Source: Paenibacillus polymyxa M1 (GTDB lineage: Bacteria > Bacillota > Bacilli > Paenibacillales > Paenibacillaceae). Taken from it: DNA of 64,000 bases. The stretch is from the NCBI RefSeq assembly GCF_000237325.1, contig NC_017542.1, positions 2,177,501-2,241,500 of the forward strand, written 5' to 3'. Below are positions 26,801 through 35,389 of this stretch, piece after piece. Made by a program: the position numbers and the translations under genes. The notes under the pieces are model-generated. The model was not told the DNA's origin. It did no database searches and saw only the letters and a program-made list of their open reading frames with translations. Within the stretch, counting starts at the first letter, position 1. Each line of letters opens with the position of its first letter.

Positions 26801-28249
26801 ATGTCGAACGATAAACAGTTTGTCGAGGAAATCACGCCGCAGAGCGAAGATTTTTCCCGATGGTATATTGATGTTATTAAAAAAGCAGAACTGATGGATT
26901 ACTCGCCGGTTCGCGGGTGTATTGTATTCCGTCCCGATGGTTTTGAGATTTGGGAGCACATTAAGGAAGCTATGGACGTACGTTTCAGAGAAACGGGACA
27001 TCGCAATGCTTATTTTCCAATGTTTATCCCAGAAAGCTTTTTCCAAAAAGAAAAAGAGCATGTGGAGGGATTTAATCCTGAACTGCCATGGGTGACTGAG
27101 GCTGGTGGGGAAAAGCTGGAAGAACGTCTCGCAATCCGTCCAACTTCGGAAACCATGATCGGTCATATGTACTCCAAATGGATTCAATCCTATCGTGATC
27201 TGCCTGTGCTCATTAACCAATGGGCTAATGTGGTGCGTTGGGAAAAACGTACGCTGCCTTTCTTGCGAACAAGTGAATTTTTGTGGCAAGAAGGTCACAC
27301 AGCTCATGAAACAGAAGAAGAAGCACGTGAAGAAACGATGAAAATGCTGGAAGTTTATCGTGAGGTCATCGAGGAAGTTCTAGCTATTCCGGTTATAACT
27401 GGACAGAAAACACCTTCTGAAAAGTTCGCAGGTGCGAAGGATACATTTTCACTGGAAGCGATGATGAGAGATGGACGTGCGGTACAAGCTGGAACATCCC
27501 ACTATATGGGAACTAACTTTGCCGTAGCATTTGACATTAAATATTTGAGTCGTGAAAACAACCTGGAATTCGCGCATACGACATCTTGGGGAACAAGTAC
27601 ACGTTTGATCGGTGCATTAATTATGGTCCATGGAGATGACCGTGGTCTTGCACTGCCTCCTAAAGTGGCACCTACTCAGGTTATTATGGTTCCTATTGGA
27701 CCACCTAAGAAACGTGATGCAGTTATCGCTCGTGCAGATGAATTGTTTGCTGAGTTGAAACAAGCGGGTGTCCGTGTTAAAATGGACGACCGCAGTGATG
27801 TAAGTCCAGGCTGGAAATTTAATGAATATGAAATGCGCGGTGTACCGGTTCGTCTGGAGATCGGACCTCGTGATATGGAAAACGGTGTCTGTGTTCTTGT
27901 ATCCCGTATCAGCGGTGAGAAAAAAATTGTACAACAGGACAATCTGCTTGAAGAAGTACACGCGATGCTCGCACAGGTACAACAAGAGATGTTTGACCGT
28001 GCGAAGAACTTCATGGAAGAAAACTTCTATTCCGTCGATACGTTGGATGAAATGAAGACTCTCATGGAAGAAAAACGTGGCTTTACTTTGGCTGGTTGGT
28101 GCGGATCTGAAGAATGTGAAGACAAAGTTAAAGAAGTGACAGGCGCTACAAGCCGTAACATACCGTTTAAAACAACTGAGCAAAAGACCACATGTTTGTG
28201 CTGTGGCAAACCAGCCAAGCATACAGTAGTGTTCGCACGGGCGTACTAA
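26801..28249 (+). CDS. proS: Prolyl-tRNA synthetase, archaeal/eukaryotic-like type
   Basis: A 482-residue class II synthetase (motif 2 region RWEKRTLPFLRTSEFLWQEGHT; ARDTF-like GAKDTFSLEAMMRDGRAVQ). It lacks the editing insertion domain of the usual bacterial ProRS (about 565 residues in B. subtilis). It instead has a C-terminal zinc-like Cys pattern (CGSEEC ... CLCCGK) and ends in Tyr, as in the archaeal-type enzymes. It charges tRNA-Pro. Its place between rasP and polC is the usual proS site, so a replacement of type at a conserved locus is suggested. Confidence 0.96.
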   Translation: MSNDKQFVEEITPQSEDFSRWYIDVIKKAELMDYSPVRGCIVFRPDGFEIWEHIKEAMDVRFRETGHRNAYFPMFIPESFFQKEKEHVEGFNPELPWVTEAGGEKLEERLAIRPTSETMIGHMYSKWIQSYRDLPVLINQWANVVRWEKRTLPFLRTSEFLWQEGHTAHETEEEAREETMKMLEVYREVIEEVLAIPVITGQKTPSEKFAGAKDTFSLEAMMRDGRAVQAGTSHYMGTNFAVAFDIKYLSRENNLEFAHTTSWGTSTRLIGALIMVHGDDRGLALPPKVAPTQVIMVPIGPPKKRDAVIARADELFAELKQAGVRVKMDDRSDVSPGWKFNEYEMRGVPVRLEIGPRDMENGVCVLVSRISGEKKIVQQDNLLEEVHAMLAQVQQEMFDRAKNFMEENFYSVDTLDEMKTLMEEKRGFTLAGWCGSEECEDKVKEVTGATSRNIPFKTTEQKTTCLCCGKPAKHTVVFARAY

Positions 28250-28363
28250 TATAGAAGAGCAATACCCTATACTTACTTCATTCTCTTCGCCAACAGGAAT
28301 AGCTGTTACTGGATAATATTCCGGACTATCTATATCGTTGTGATGAGGGTTGAAGAAGGCTAC

Positions 28364-28408
28364 GAAAAGCTTTTGCGGTCGGAGATGTTTTAGACGCAGA
28401 AGCTTTTC
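28364..28408 (+). other. Inverted repeat upstream of polC
   Basis: GAAAAGCTTTTGCGGTC (28364-28380) pairs well with GACGCAGAAGCTTTTC (28393-28408) around a 12-base loop. No T tract follows, and it lies 40 bases before the polC start. It may be a terminator for proS, an RNA processing site or a leader structure. Confidence 0.5.
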
Positions 28409-28448
28409 ATGTTTTCAGAATGGTAGATTGGAAATTGGGGGGAGAGCC

Positions 28449-31400
28449 ATGGGCGGAGCTGAAGAAAAGAGAAAGCGGCTGGAGCTGCTGATGAAGCAGG
28501 TTGTAATGCCGGCGGGAGTGGTTGATCCTTATTTTTTGGACGGTTGGATTGATCAGGTTGAGATTAGCCGTACCAACAAGGATTGGAATATCACTATTGC
28601 CAAAGAGACACTGGTCCCCGCTCAGGTGTATCGTACGTTCTGTATTCAAGTACAGGAAAAAATGAGCCATATCGCTAAAATCACATTCCGCTTTCAGTAC
28701 AGTGAGCAGGTTCAACCTGGTGATATTATCGGTGAATACTGGAAGCTTTTTTTAGAGTGGGTGCACCGTGAAATTCCATCTGTTAACGGTTGGATGAACC
28801 GGGCTGTGCATGAGTGGGAAGACGGTCTATTATTACTAACAATGAGCGATAGTATGTCATTGGAACTGGCGCGCAAAAAGCAGATAGATCAAGCTATTAT
28901 TAAGTTTTACGATAAATATTTTGGGATCTCTATGCGCATTAAAGTCCAGGTGGGTGAAAGTAACCAGGAGGCATTACAGGAATTCCAGGAAAAGAAGATG
29001 CAAGAAGAACGCGAAGTTATTCAGCAGATGATGGAAAGTATGGAATCCGAGATGCCGCCTTTGGAAGAAGAAGAAGGAGACGTACGGCTTCAATTTGGTT
29101 ATGACATCAAAGAACCGGCTATTCCGATGCAAGAGATTCAGGACGAAGAAAAGAAAGTCACCCTACAAGGAACAATCTTCGGTTTGGACAGTAAAGAATT
29201 GCGCAATGGCAGTACATTGTTTACGTATTATTTGACCGACTTTAGTGATTCCCTGCAAATGAAAATGTTTGCTAAAACTAAAGAAGATCTAAAAATTCTC
29301 AGTCTGTTGGCTAATGGTAAATGGGTCAAAGTGCGGGGAAGAGTTGAATATGACCGTTTTATGCAAATTCCCGAGCTGGTTATGATTCCTTCCGATCTAG
29401 TTGAAGTACAGGCTCCACCCGGACGTAAGGATAATGCAGCGGAAAAACGGGTTGAGTTTCATCTGCACACAAAGATGAGTGCAATGGATGCTGTCGCCTC
29501 GATTGATCAATATGTCAAAACAGCCGCCAAATGGGGGCACAAGGCGATTGCGGTCACCGATCATGGCGGTGTGCAATGCTACCCTGATGCCGCTAAGGCT
29601 GCAAAGAAAAATGGCATTAAGATGATCTACGGTGTTGAGGCCAATGTGGTTAATGATGCTGTTGAGGTTGTAATGCAGGCACAGCCATTAAATTTGAAAA
29701 CAGCGACTTATGTCGTTTTTGATATTGAAACCACCGGTCTATCAGTTACACAAAATAAAATCATAGAGATTGCTGCTGTTAAAATGCATGAGGGCAAGGA
29801 AATTGATCGTTATGCAACCTTTGTCAATCCGCATGAACGTATACCATACAACATTCAGCAACTGACCAACATTAACGATGAAATGGTCAAGGATGCGCCG
29901 GATGTGGAACCTGTTATGAAGGAGTTCGTAGCTTTTGCTGGCGATGCTGTATTGGTTGCCCATAATGCGCGGTTTGATATCGGCTTTATCCAGGCCACCC
30001 TTCGAAAGATGGGTTTGCCCGAAATGACCAATCCGGTACTGGATACGCTCGAACTGGCTCGTTTACTGTTTCCAACAATGAAAAACCATCGTCTGAATAC
30101 GTTGACGAGCAAATATAAAGTGGCACTAGAAAGTCATCACCGTGCTATTGACGATACAGTCGCACTGACTGAAGTGCTGAATGGCTTGCTGAATGATGCG
30201 GAACAAATTAAGGGATTAAAAATGCTCGATCGTCTGAATGATTATGTAGGTAAGGATCTATCGACTGTTCGTCCTTTCCACTGCTGCATTTATGCTCTCA
30301 ATCCGGTTGGTAAAAAAAATCTGTACAAGCTGGTTTCCATGTCTCATACCGAATATTTCAAGCGTGTGCCTTGTATTCCTAAATCGAAATTGTCTGAGAT
30401 GAGAGACGGATTGCTTATTATTTCTGGCTGTGAAAAAGGAGAATTCTTCGAGGCTGTGTTGAACAAGTCCGAGGAAGAAGCCGAGGAGATTGCACAGTTT
30501 TATGATGTGCTGGAGATTCAACCTTTGACGATGTATATGCATCTGGTGGAAAAGCAGCTTGTAAGCGGGCCTGATGCACTAAAAACGGCCATTCGCAAAG
30601 TATGCGACATAGGAAAACGCCTTGATAAGCCCGTAATTGCTACAGGCAATGTTCACTATTTGGAAACTCGCGATAAGCTGTACCGTGATATTACTATTCA
30701 TGGCATTACCGGTTTTAGCCCGCTAAAGGACATCCGAAAGCCAGATGCTCATTTGCGGACAACGGATGAAATGCTGGCAGAGTTCGAGTTTTTGGGTGAG
30801 GAAAAAGCGTATGAAGTCGTTGTGAAAAACACTAGTGAGCTGGCAGAGCGTTTTGAAGAACTGGAACTGTTCCCCGACAAGCTTTTTACGCCATTGCTGG
30901 ACGGAGCAGACGAGGAAATTCGTAATACATGCTATAAGACGGCTCGATCCATTTATGGTGAATCCTTACCTGAGGTTGTTGTAGCTCGCCTTGAAAAAGA
31001 ATTGGAACCTATTATTAAATATGGTTTCTCCGCTAACTATCTCATTTCTGAACGTCTGGTTAAAAAGTCTAATCAGGATGGATACTTGGTAGGTTCACGG
31101 GGTTCTGTTGGTTCTTCTGTAGTTGCTACTTTTCTCGGTATTTCTGAGGTAAATCCACTGCCCGCCCATTATATTTGCGGTAATTCTGAATGTAGACACA
31201 GCGAATGGTTTTTGGATGGAAGTGTGCCGAGCGGTTTTGACTTGCCAGATAAAAACTGTCCGAATTGCGGTGGCAAGCTCAAGGGTGAGGGACAGGATAT
31301 ACCTTTTGAAACGTTCCTCGGTTTTAAAGGAGATAAAGTTCCCGATATTGACTTGAACTTCTCTGGTGAATATCAACCTGTTGCCCATAACTATACAAAA

Positions 31401-32765
31401 GTACTGTTTGGTGAAAAAAGTGTTTTCCGTGCAGGGACCATTGGTACAGTTGCTGAGAAAACGGCGTTTGGCTTTGCCAAAAAATATGAAGAGGCACATC
31501 ATAAAAAATGGCGTGGAGCCGAGCTGAACAGGTTGGCTTCTGGTTGTACGGGTGTAAAACGTAGTACCGGACAGCATCCGGGCGGGATCGTTGTTGTTCC
31601 CGATTATATTGAGGTCGAGGACATTACACCGGTGCAGTATCCGGCTGATGATACGAGCTCGGAATGGAAAACGACGCATTTTGATTATCACGCTTTTGAT
31701 GCGAACTTACTCAAGCTCGATATTCTGGGCCATGATGATCCGACCATGATGAGAATGCTTCAGGATTTGACCGGGGTTGACCCTACGACCATTCCAATGA
31801 ATGATCCCAAGGTGATGAGCATGTTCAATTCCACGGAGGCACTCGGTGTAACACCGCAGCAGATTCGCACGCCTGTCGCCACCTATGGTGTACCAGAGAT
31901 GGGGACAAAATTTGTACGCCAGATGCTGGTAGAGTCGCAGCCGAGTTCTTTTGCCGATTTACTGCAAATATCCGGTTTGTCTCACGGGACGGGTGTATGG
32001 CTAGGGAATGCACAAGAGTTGATTAAAAATAATACATGTAACATCAAGACCGTAATTGGTTGTCGGGATGATATCATGCTGTTTTTGATTTACAAGGCGG
32101 GGATGGATGCAGGTCTGGCCTTTAAAATTACGGAGAGCGTACGTAAAGGTAAAGGACTTAGTGCCGAATGGATTGAAGAAATGAAAAAATGCAAGGTGCC
32201 GCAGTGGTACATTGATTCCTGTCTAAAAATCCAGTACATGTTCCCGAAGGCGCATGCTGCAGCCTATGTTATTTCAGCCGTGCGTACAGCATATTTCAAG
32301 CTGTATCATCCGATCGAGTATTATGCAACTTACTTCTCAGTACGTGCAGCCGATTTTGATATTGACCTGTGCTGTCAGGGGTATGATGCGATCGCACGGA
32401 AGATTGTCGAAATTGAGCAGCTTGGTTTTCAGGCGCCACCTAAAGAAAAAGGGATGCTTCCAATCCTGGAGATGGCTTTGGAAATGACGGCTCGCGGGTT
32501 TAGTTTTAAATCCATTGATTTGTACCGTTCCGAAGCTACTCGTTTCAAAGTGGATGGGGACTCGCTCATTCCTCCGTTCGGAGCTCTTCAGGGTATTGGA
32601 GATAATGCAGCACGTAACATCGCAGCTGCCCGTGAACAAGGTGAATTTTTGTCCGTTGAGGATTTTCAACAGAAATCGAAGGCTAGTAAAACGATTGTCG
32701 AAATGCTGTCCCAGATGGGATGCTTTCGAGGTCTGCCAGAGAGTAATCAGCTGTCTCTGTTTTAA
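28449..32765 (+). CDS. polC: DNA polymerase III alpha subunit, PolC type
   Basis: A 1438-residue replicative polymerase, the same size as B. subtilis PolC. In order: N-terminal domain, OB fold (about 230-310), PHP domain (HLHTKMS from H338), an inserted 3'-5' proofreading exonuclease (DIETTG from D425), then the polymerase core (VPDIDLNFSGEYQP; cysteine pairs in CGNSECRHSEWF and CPNCGG) and the C-terminal domain. It contains its own proofreading, unlike DnaE. The frame is open from a TTG at 28350. I choose ATG 28449, which follows GGGGGGAG and gives the normal length. Confidence 0.98.
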   Translation: MGGAEEKRKRLELLMKQVVMPAGVVDPYFLDGWIDQVEISRTNKDWNITIAKETLVPAQVYRTFCIQVQEKMSHIAKITFRFQYSEQVQPGDIIGEYWKLFLEWVHREIPSVNGWMNRAVHEWEDGLLLLTMSDSMSLELARKKQIDQAIIKFYDKYFGISMRIKVQVGESNQEALQEFQEKKMQEEREVIQQMMESMESEMPPLEEEEGDVRLQFGYDIKEPAIPMQEIQDEEKKVTLQGTIFGLDSKELRNGSTLFTYYLTDFSDSLQMKMFAKTKEDLKILSLLANGKWVKVRGRVEYDRFMQIPELVMIPSDLVEVQAPPGRKDNAAEKRVEFHLHTKMSAMDAVASIDQYVKTAAKWGHKAIAVTDHGGVQCYPDAAKAAKKNGIKMIYGVEANVVNDAVEVVMQAQPLNLKTATYVVFDIETTGLSVTQNKIIEIAAVKMHEGKEIDRYATFVNPHERIPYNIQQLTNINDEMVKDAPDVEPVMKEFVAFAGDAVLVAHNARFDIGFIQATLRKMGLPEMTNPVLDTLELARLLFPTMKNHRLNTLTSKYKVALESHHRAIDDTVALTEVLNGLLNDAEQIKGLKMLDRLNDYVGKDLSTVRPFHCCIYALNPVGKKNLYKLVSMSHTEYFKRVPCIPKSKLSEMRDGLLIISGCEKGEFFEAVLNKSEEEAEEIAQFYDVLEIQPLTMYMHLVEKQLVSGPDALKTAIRKVCDIGKRLDKPVIATGNVHYLETRDKLYRDITIHGITGFSPLKDIRKPDAHLRTTDEMLAEFEFLGEEKAYEVVVKNTSELAERFEELELFPDKLFTPLLDGADEEIRNTCYKTARSIYGESLPEVVVARLEKELEPIIKYGFSANYLISERLVKKSNQDGYLVGSRGSVGSSVVATFLGISEVNPLPAHYICGNSECRHSEWFLDGSVPSGFDLPDKNCPNCGGKLKGEGQDIPFETFLGFKGDKVPDIDLNFSGEYQPVAHNYTKVLFGEKSVFRAGTIGTVAEKTAFGFAKKYEEAHHKKWRGAELNRLASGCTGVKRSTGQHPGGIVVVPDYIEVEDITPVQYPADDTSSEWKTTHFDYHAFDANLLKLDILGHDDPTMMRMLQDLTGVDPTTIPMNDPKVMSMFNSTEALGVTPQQIRTPVATYGVPEMGTKFVRQMLVESQPSSFADLLQISGLSHGTGVWLGNAQELIKNNTCNIKTVIGCRDDIMLFLIYKAGMDAGLAFKITESVRKGKGLSAEWIEEMKKCKVPQWYIDSCLKIQYMFPKAHAAAYVISAVRTAYFKLYHPIEYYATYFSVRAADFDIDLCCQGYDAIARKIVEIEQLGFQAPPKEKGMLPILEMALEMTARGFSFKSIDLYRSEATRFKVDGDSLIPPFGALQGIGDNAARNIAAAREQGEFLSVEDFQQKSKASKTIVEMLSQMGCFRGLPESNQLSLF

Positions 32766-32794
32766 TCTGAACCACAGTAGTCAAGCTCTGGCAC

Positions 32795-32823
32795 TTGTCA
32801 CATAACTATGGTTATGTTATAAT
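32795..32823 (+). promoter_or_regulatory. SigA promoter of the rimP-nusA-infB operon
   Basis: TTGTCA (32795-32800), a 17-base spacer and TATAAT (32818-32823), with an extended -10 TGT. A transcript start near 32830 gives a leader of about 250 bases before rimP. Confidence 0.8.
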
Positions 32824-32857
32824 TTTTTTGGTAATCATGGAGATAAAACCGTTGCTA

Positions 32858-32881
32858 AAAGAGTGGGGAAACCCACTCTTT
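32858..32881 (+). terminator. Early leader hairpin of the rimP operon
   Basis: AAAGAGTGGG (32858-32867) and CCCACTCTTT (32872-32881) form a perfect 10-base stem capped by a GAAA tetraloop. It lies only about 28 bases after the predicted transcript start, so it may be a 5'-stabilising stem or an attenuator of this operon as much as a polC terminator. There is no strong T tract. Confidence 0.6.
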
Positions 32882-32920
32882 ACTGTTTGATATACAGGTA
32901 CAACGTGAAAAAAAGGTTAT

Positions 32921-33048
32921 TTTTGGGCAGGCAACCGGTACGCCGGTTTATTTGCAGTGAGCCCAAAATGAACATTACATCAAATGAAAATGAAAATGCC
33001 GGTGATGGAGAAGCATTGCCCACGGCAAGAGGGTATCTCTTTTTCACC
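32921..33048 (+). ncRNA. Structured leader RNA candidate upstream of rimP
   Basis: There are two modules. First, TTTTGGGC (32921-32928) pairs with GCCCAAAA (32961-32968), enclosing AACCGG-TACG-CCGGTT (32933-32948). Second, GGTGA (33001-33005) pairs with TCACC (33044-33048), enclosing TTGCC-CAC-GGCAA (33016-33028) and AAGAG-GGTAT-CTCTT (33027-33041) plus T residues. The last two stems share two bases and so compete. Together they suggest a regulatory leader. I do not recognise a named riboswitch or leader family. Confidence 0.45.
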
Positions 33049-33080
33049 ACAGGAAAGTTCACTTTTGGAGGTTATAATCT

Positions 33081-33542
33081 TTGAGCACACCAAAGATCAA
33101 ATCAGTAGTAGAAGAAATGGCCCAACCTTACCTCGATGAGCATGGTTTTGAACTGGTCGATGTCGAGTATGTCAAAGAGGGTAGCAATTGGTTTCTTCGC
33201 GTTTTTGTAGATAAAGACGGAGGAATTGATCTGGACGACTGTAGTATGATCAGTGAATATTTGGGTCAAAAGCTGGATGAAAATGACCCTGTTTCTACAG
33301 CATATTTTCTGGAGGTGTCTTCACCAGGCGCCGAGAGACCGCTGAAAAAAGCGGAGGATGTCACTAAAGCGGTAGGCAAAAACGTATTCGTTACTACATA
33401 CGAGCCGATTAACGGTCTGAAGGAATTCGAAGGCCGTTTGCTTTCTTTTGAAGATGGGGAACTCACCGTCCAAAGTGGACAAAAGAAGCATACCATACCT
33501 TATGACAAGGTAGCCGGTGCAAGGCTCGCGATCATATTTTAA
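33081..33542 (+). CDS. rimP: Ribosome maturation factor RimP
   Basis: A 153-residue RimP (YlxS). It has the N-terminal alpha/beta domain (YLDEHGFELVDVEYVKEGSNWFL), the SPG loop (VSSPGAERPL) and the C-terminal SH3-like domain. It helps assemble the 30S subunit. The start is a TTG behind GGAGG at 33067-33071. It leads the conserved rimP-nusA-ylxR-ylxQ-infB-rbfA order. Confidence 0.97.
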   Translation: MSTPKIKSVVEEMAQPYLDEHGFELVDVEYVKEGSNWFLRVFVDKDGGIDLDDCSMISEYLGQKLDENDPVSTAYFLEVSSPGAERPLKKAEDVTKAVGKNVFVTTYEPINGLKEFEGRLLSFEDGELTVQSGQKKHTIPYDKVAGARLAIIF

Positions 33543-33643
33543 TTCAGATTTGATTGTTGCTGTTTGACATGTACTACATGTTTTTTGCCTCGTGTGCCGA
33601 CCAGTACGCAGGTGCCATCATTTGAAAGGGGGAGCAGTAATCC

Positions 33644-34741
33644 ATGAGTATGGATTTTATTGAAGCAATGAACGAGTTGGAAAGAGAAAAGGGGATCAGT
33701 AAGGACGTGCTGTTTGAGGCCATTGAAGCAGCCCTGATTTCCAGCTACAAACGGAATTTCAATACCGCACAAAACGTGCGTGTTGATATGAACCGCAACT
33801 CGGGAGTCATTAAGGTATATGCCCGTAAGCTGATTGTTGAGGAGGTATTGGATCCTCGCACCGAGATTTCGTTGCCGGCAGCCCGTGAGATTAACCCACA
33901 TTTTCAGTTGGAGGATGTTGCTGAAATTGAAGTCACACCACGTGATTTTGGACGGATTGCTGCACAAACAGCGAAGCAAGTCGTGACCCAGCGCATTCGC
34001 GAAGCGGAACGGGGACTGATCTACAATAAGTTTGTGGACAAGGAAGAGGATATTGTAACAGGAACTGTACAGCGCCAAGATCCACGCAATATTTATATTG
34101 ATCTTGGCAAGGTGGAAGCAGTTCTTCCGTTGAGTGAGCTAATGCCTAATGAGAAATTCAACCATTTGGATCGGATTAAGGCTTATATTACCAAGGTGGA
34201 GAACACAACCAAAGGACCGCAAATTATGCTGTCCCGATCACATCCGGGTCTGCTTAAGCGTTTGTTCGAACTCGAAGTGCCTGAAATTTTTGACGGTGTT
34301 GTAGAGATTCGTTCCGTAGCGCGTGAAGCAGGCTTCCGTTCTAAAATTGCTGTTCATTCTCGTAACGCCGAGGTTGATCCGGTAGGTTCTTGTGTGGGAC
34401 CAAGAGGAACGCGGGTGCAGACCATTGTAAACGAGCTGCGTGGCGAAAAAATCGACATTGTACGCTATTCTGATAATGTTGATGAATACGTGGCTAATGC
34501 TTTGAGTCCGTCCAAGGTGCTTGAAGTACAGGTGTTTGAAGAAGAGAAAATGGCTCGCGTTATAGTACCTGATTATCAGCTTTCTCTAGCTATTGGTATC
34601 AAAGGGCAAAATGCTCGCCTTGCTGCTAAGCTTACTGGCTGGAAAATTGATATTAAGAGTGAAACACAGGCGGAGGAAGAACTCGGCAGACCGAGAACAT
34701 CCACCGATGAAATGCATCAGGATTCCGTTTCTGTAGATTAA
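33644..34741 (+). CDS. nusA: Transcription elongation/termination factor NusA
   Basis: A 365-residue NusA with an N-terminal RNAP-binding domain, an S1 domain (near residue 135: TGTVQRQDPRNIYIDLGK) and two KH domains (VGSCVGPRGTRVQTIVNELRGEKIDIV; LAIGIKGQNARLAAKLTGWKIDI). It stimulates pausing and termination and binds nascent RNA. It lacks the acidic C-terminal repeats of E. coli NusA, as is usual in Firmicutes. An AAAGGGGGAG site precedes the ATG. Confidence 0.98.
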   Translation: MSMDFIEAMNELEREKGISKDVLFEAIEAALISSYKRNFNTAQNVRVDMNRNSGVIKVYARKLIVEEVLDPRTEISLPAAREINPHFQLEDVAEIEVTPRDFGRIAAQTAKQVVTQRIREAERGLIYNKFVDKEEDIVTGTVQRQDPRNIYIDLGKVEAVLPLSELMPNEKFNHLDRIKAYITKVENTTKGPQIMLSRSHPGLLKRLFELEVPEIFDGVVEIRSVAREAGFRSKIAVHSRNAEVDPVGSCVGPRGTRVQTIVNELRGEKIDIVRYSDNVDEYVANALSPSKVLEVQVFEEEKMARVIVPDYQLSLAIGIKGQNARLAAKLTGWKIDIKSETQAEEELGRPRTSTDEMHQDSVSVD

Positions 34742-34764
34742 GCGGAGTGTAGGGGGGTTAATGC

Positions 34765-35073
34765 ATGAAACAGAGAAAGATACCTTTGCGCAAATGTGTC
34801 GCCTGTCATGAAATGATGCCAAAGAAGCAGTTAATCCGTGTCGTCAAAACCCCTGAAGACGAAGTGTTGATTGACTTGACTGGCAAAAAGTCGGGACGCG
34901 GCGCTTACTTGTGCGGCAAAGCCGCCTGCTTCAAGTTGGCTCAAAAGAGCAAGGCACTGGATCGAGCATTGAAGCACTCGGTCCATCCTGATATTTATGA
35001 GCAGCTAAGTCGTGATTTTGCTGCCGTCGAGGAAGAATTCCTGGCGGCACAAGGCAGCGTGCAGGATGAATAA
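34765..35073 (+). CDS. rnpM: RNase P modulator RnpM (YlxR)
   Basis: A 102-residue YlxR-family RNA-binding protein with the hallmarks IPLRKCVACHEMMPKKQLIRVV and GKKSGRGAYLCG. B. subtilis YlxR has been reported to bind RNase P RNA and modulate its activity. The Cys pairs (C-x-x-C near residue 11; a Cys pair near residues 50-55) hint at a metal site. AGGGGGG precedes the ATG. Its stop lies within the start of ylxQ. Confidence 0.92.
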   Translation: MKQRKIPLRKCVACHEMMPKKQLIRVVKTPEDEVLIDLTGKKSGRGAYLCGKAACFKLAQKSKALDRALKHSVHPDIYEQLSRDFAAVEEEFLAAQGSVQDE

Positions 35074-35389
35074 GGCGCTGTCTGGATTGGGGCTTGCCAT
35101 GAGAGCTGGCAAGTTGCTAACAGGTGATGAGATCGTTTATAAAGCGATCAGGTCTTCAGAAGCCAAGCTGGTCATTCTTGCGAAAGATGCTTCAATGAAT
35201 ACTCAAAAGAAATTCCGCGACAAATGCGGGACGTACAAAATCCCCTTATTGATAGGATTTGACCGGGAAAGCTTGGGAAGCAGCATCGGCAAACCTGAAC
35301 GGGTCGTGCTGGCTGTGACGGATCAAGGATTCGCGAAATTGATCATGAAACATGCGGGGATAATGTCGGAGGTGGAGTATATTGAGTAA
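35066..35389 (+). CDS. ylxQ: L7Ae-like RNA-binding protein YlxQ
   Basis: A 107-residue protein of the L7Ae/L30e fold ([31 protein letters not shown]). In B. subtilis YlxQ binds kink-turn RNA motifs; its in vivo target is not settled. The ATG at 35066 overlaps the end of rnpM by eight bases, as is common for this gene pair. The frame is open further upstream but only in the shadow of rnpM. Its stop region overlaps the infB start by eight bases. Confidence 0.9.
   Translation: MNKALSGLGLAMRAGKLLTGDEIVYKAIRSSEAKLVILAKDASMNTQKKFRDKCGTYKIPLLIGFDRESLGSSIGKPERVVLAVTDQGFAKLIMKHAGIMSEVEYIE

Noticed and set aside
32863..33084. 73-codon frame in the rimP leader
   Set aside because: It starts with a GTG inside the GAAA hairpin stem, has no ribosome site, overlaps the rimP ribosome site and start, and the RNA structure explains the sequence better.
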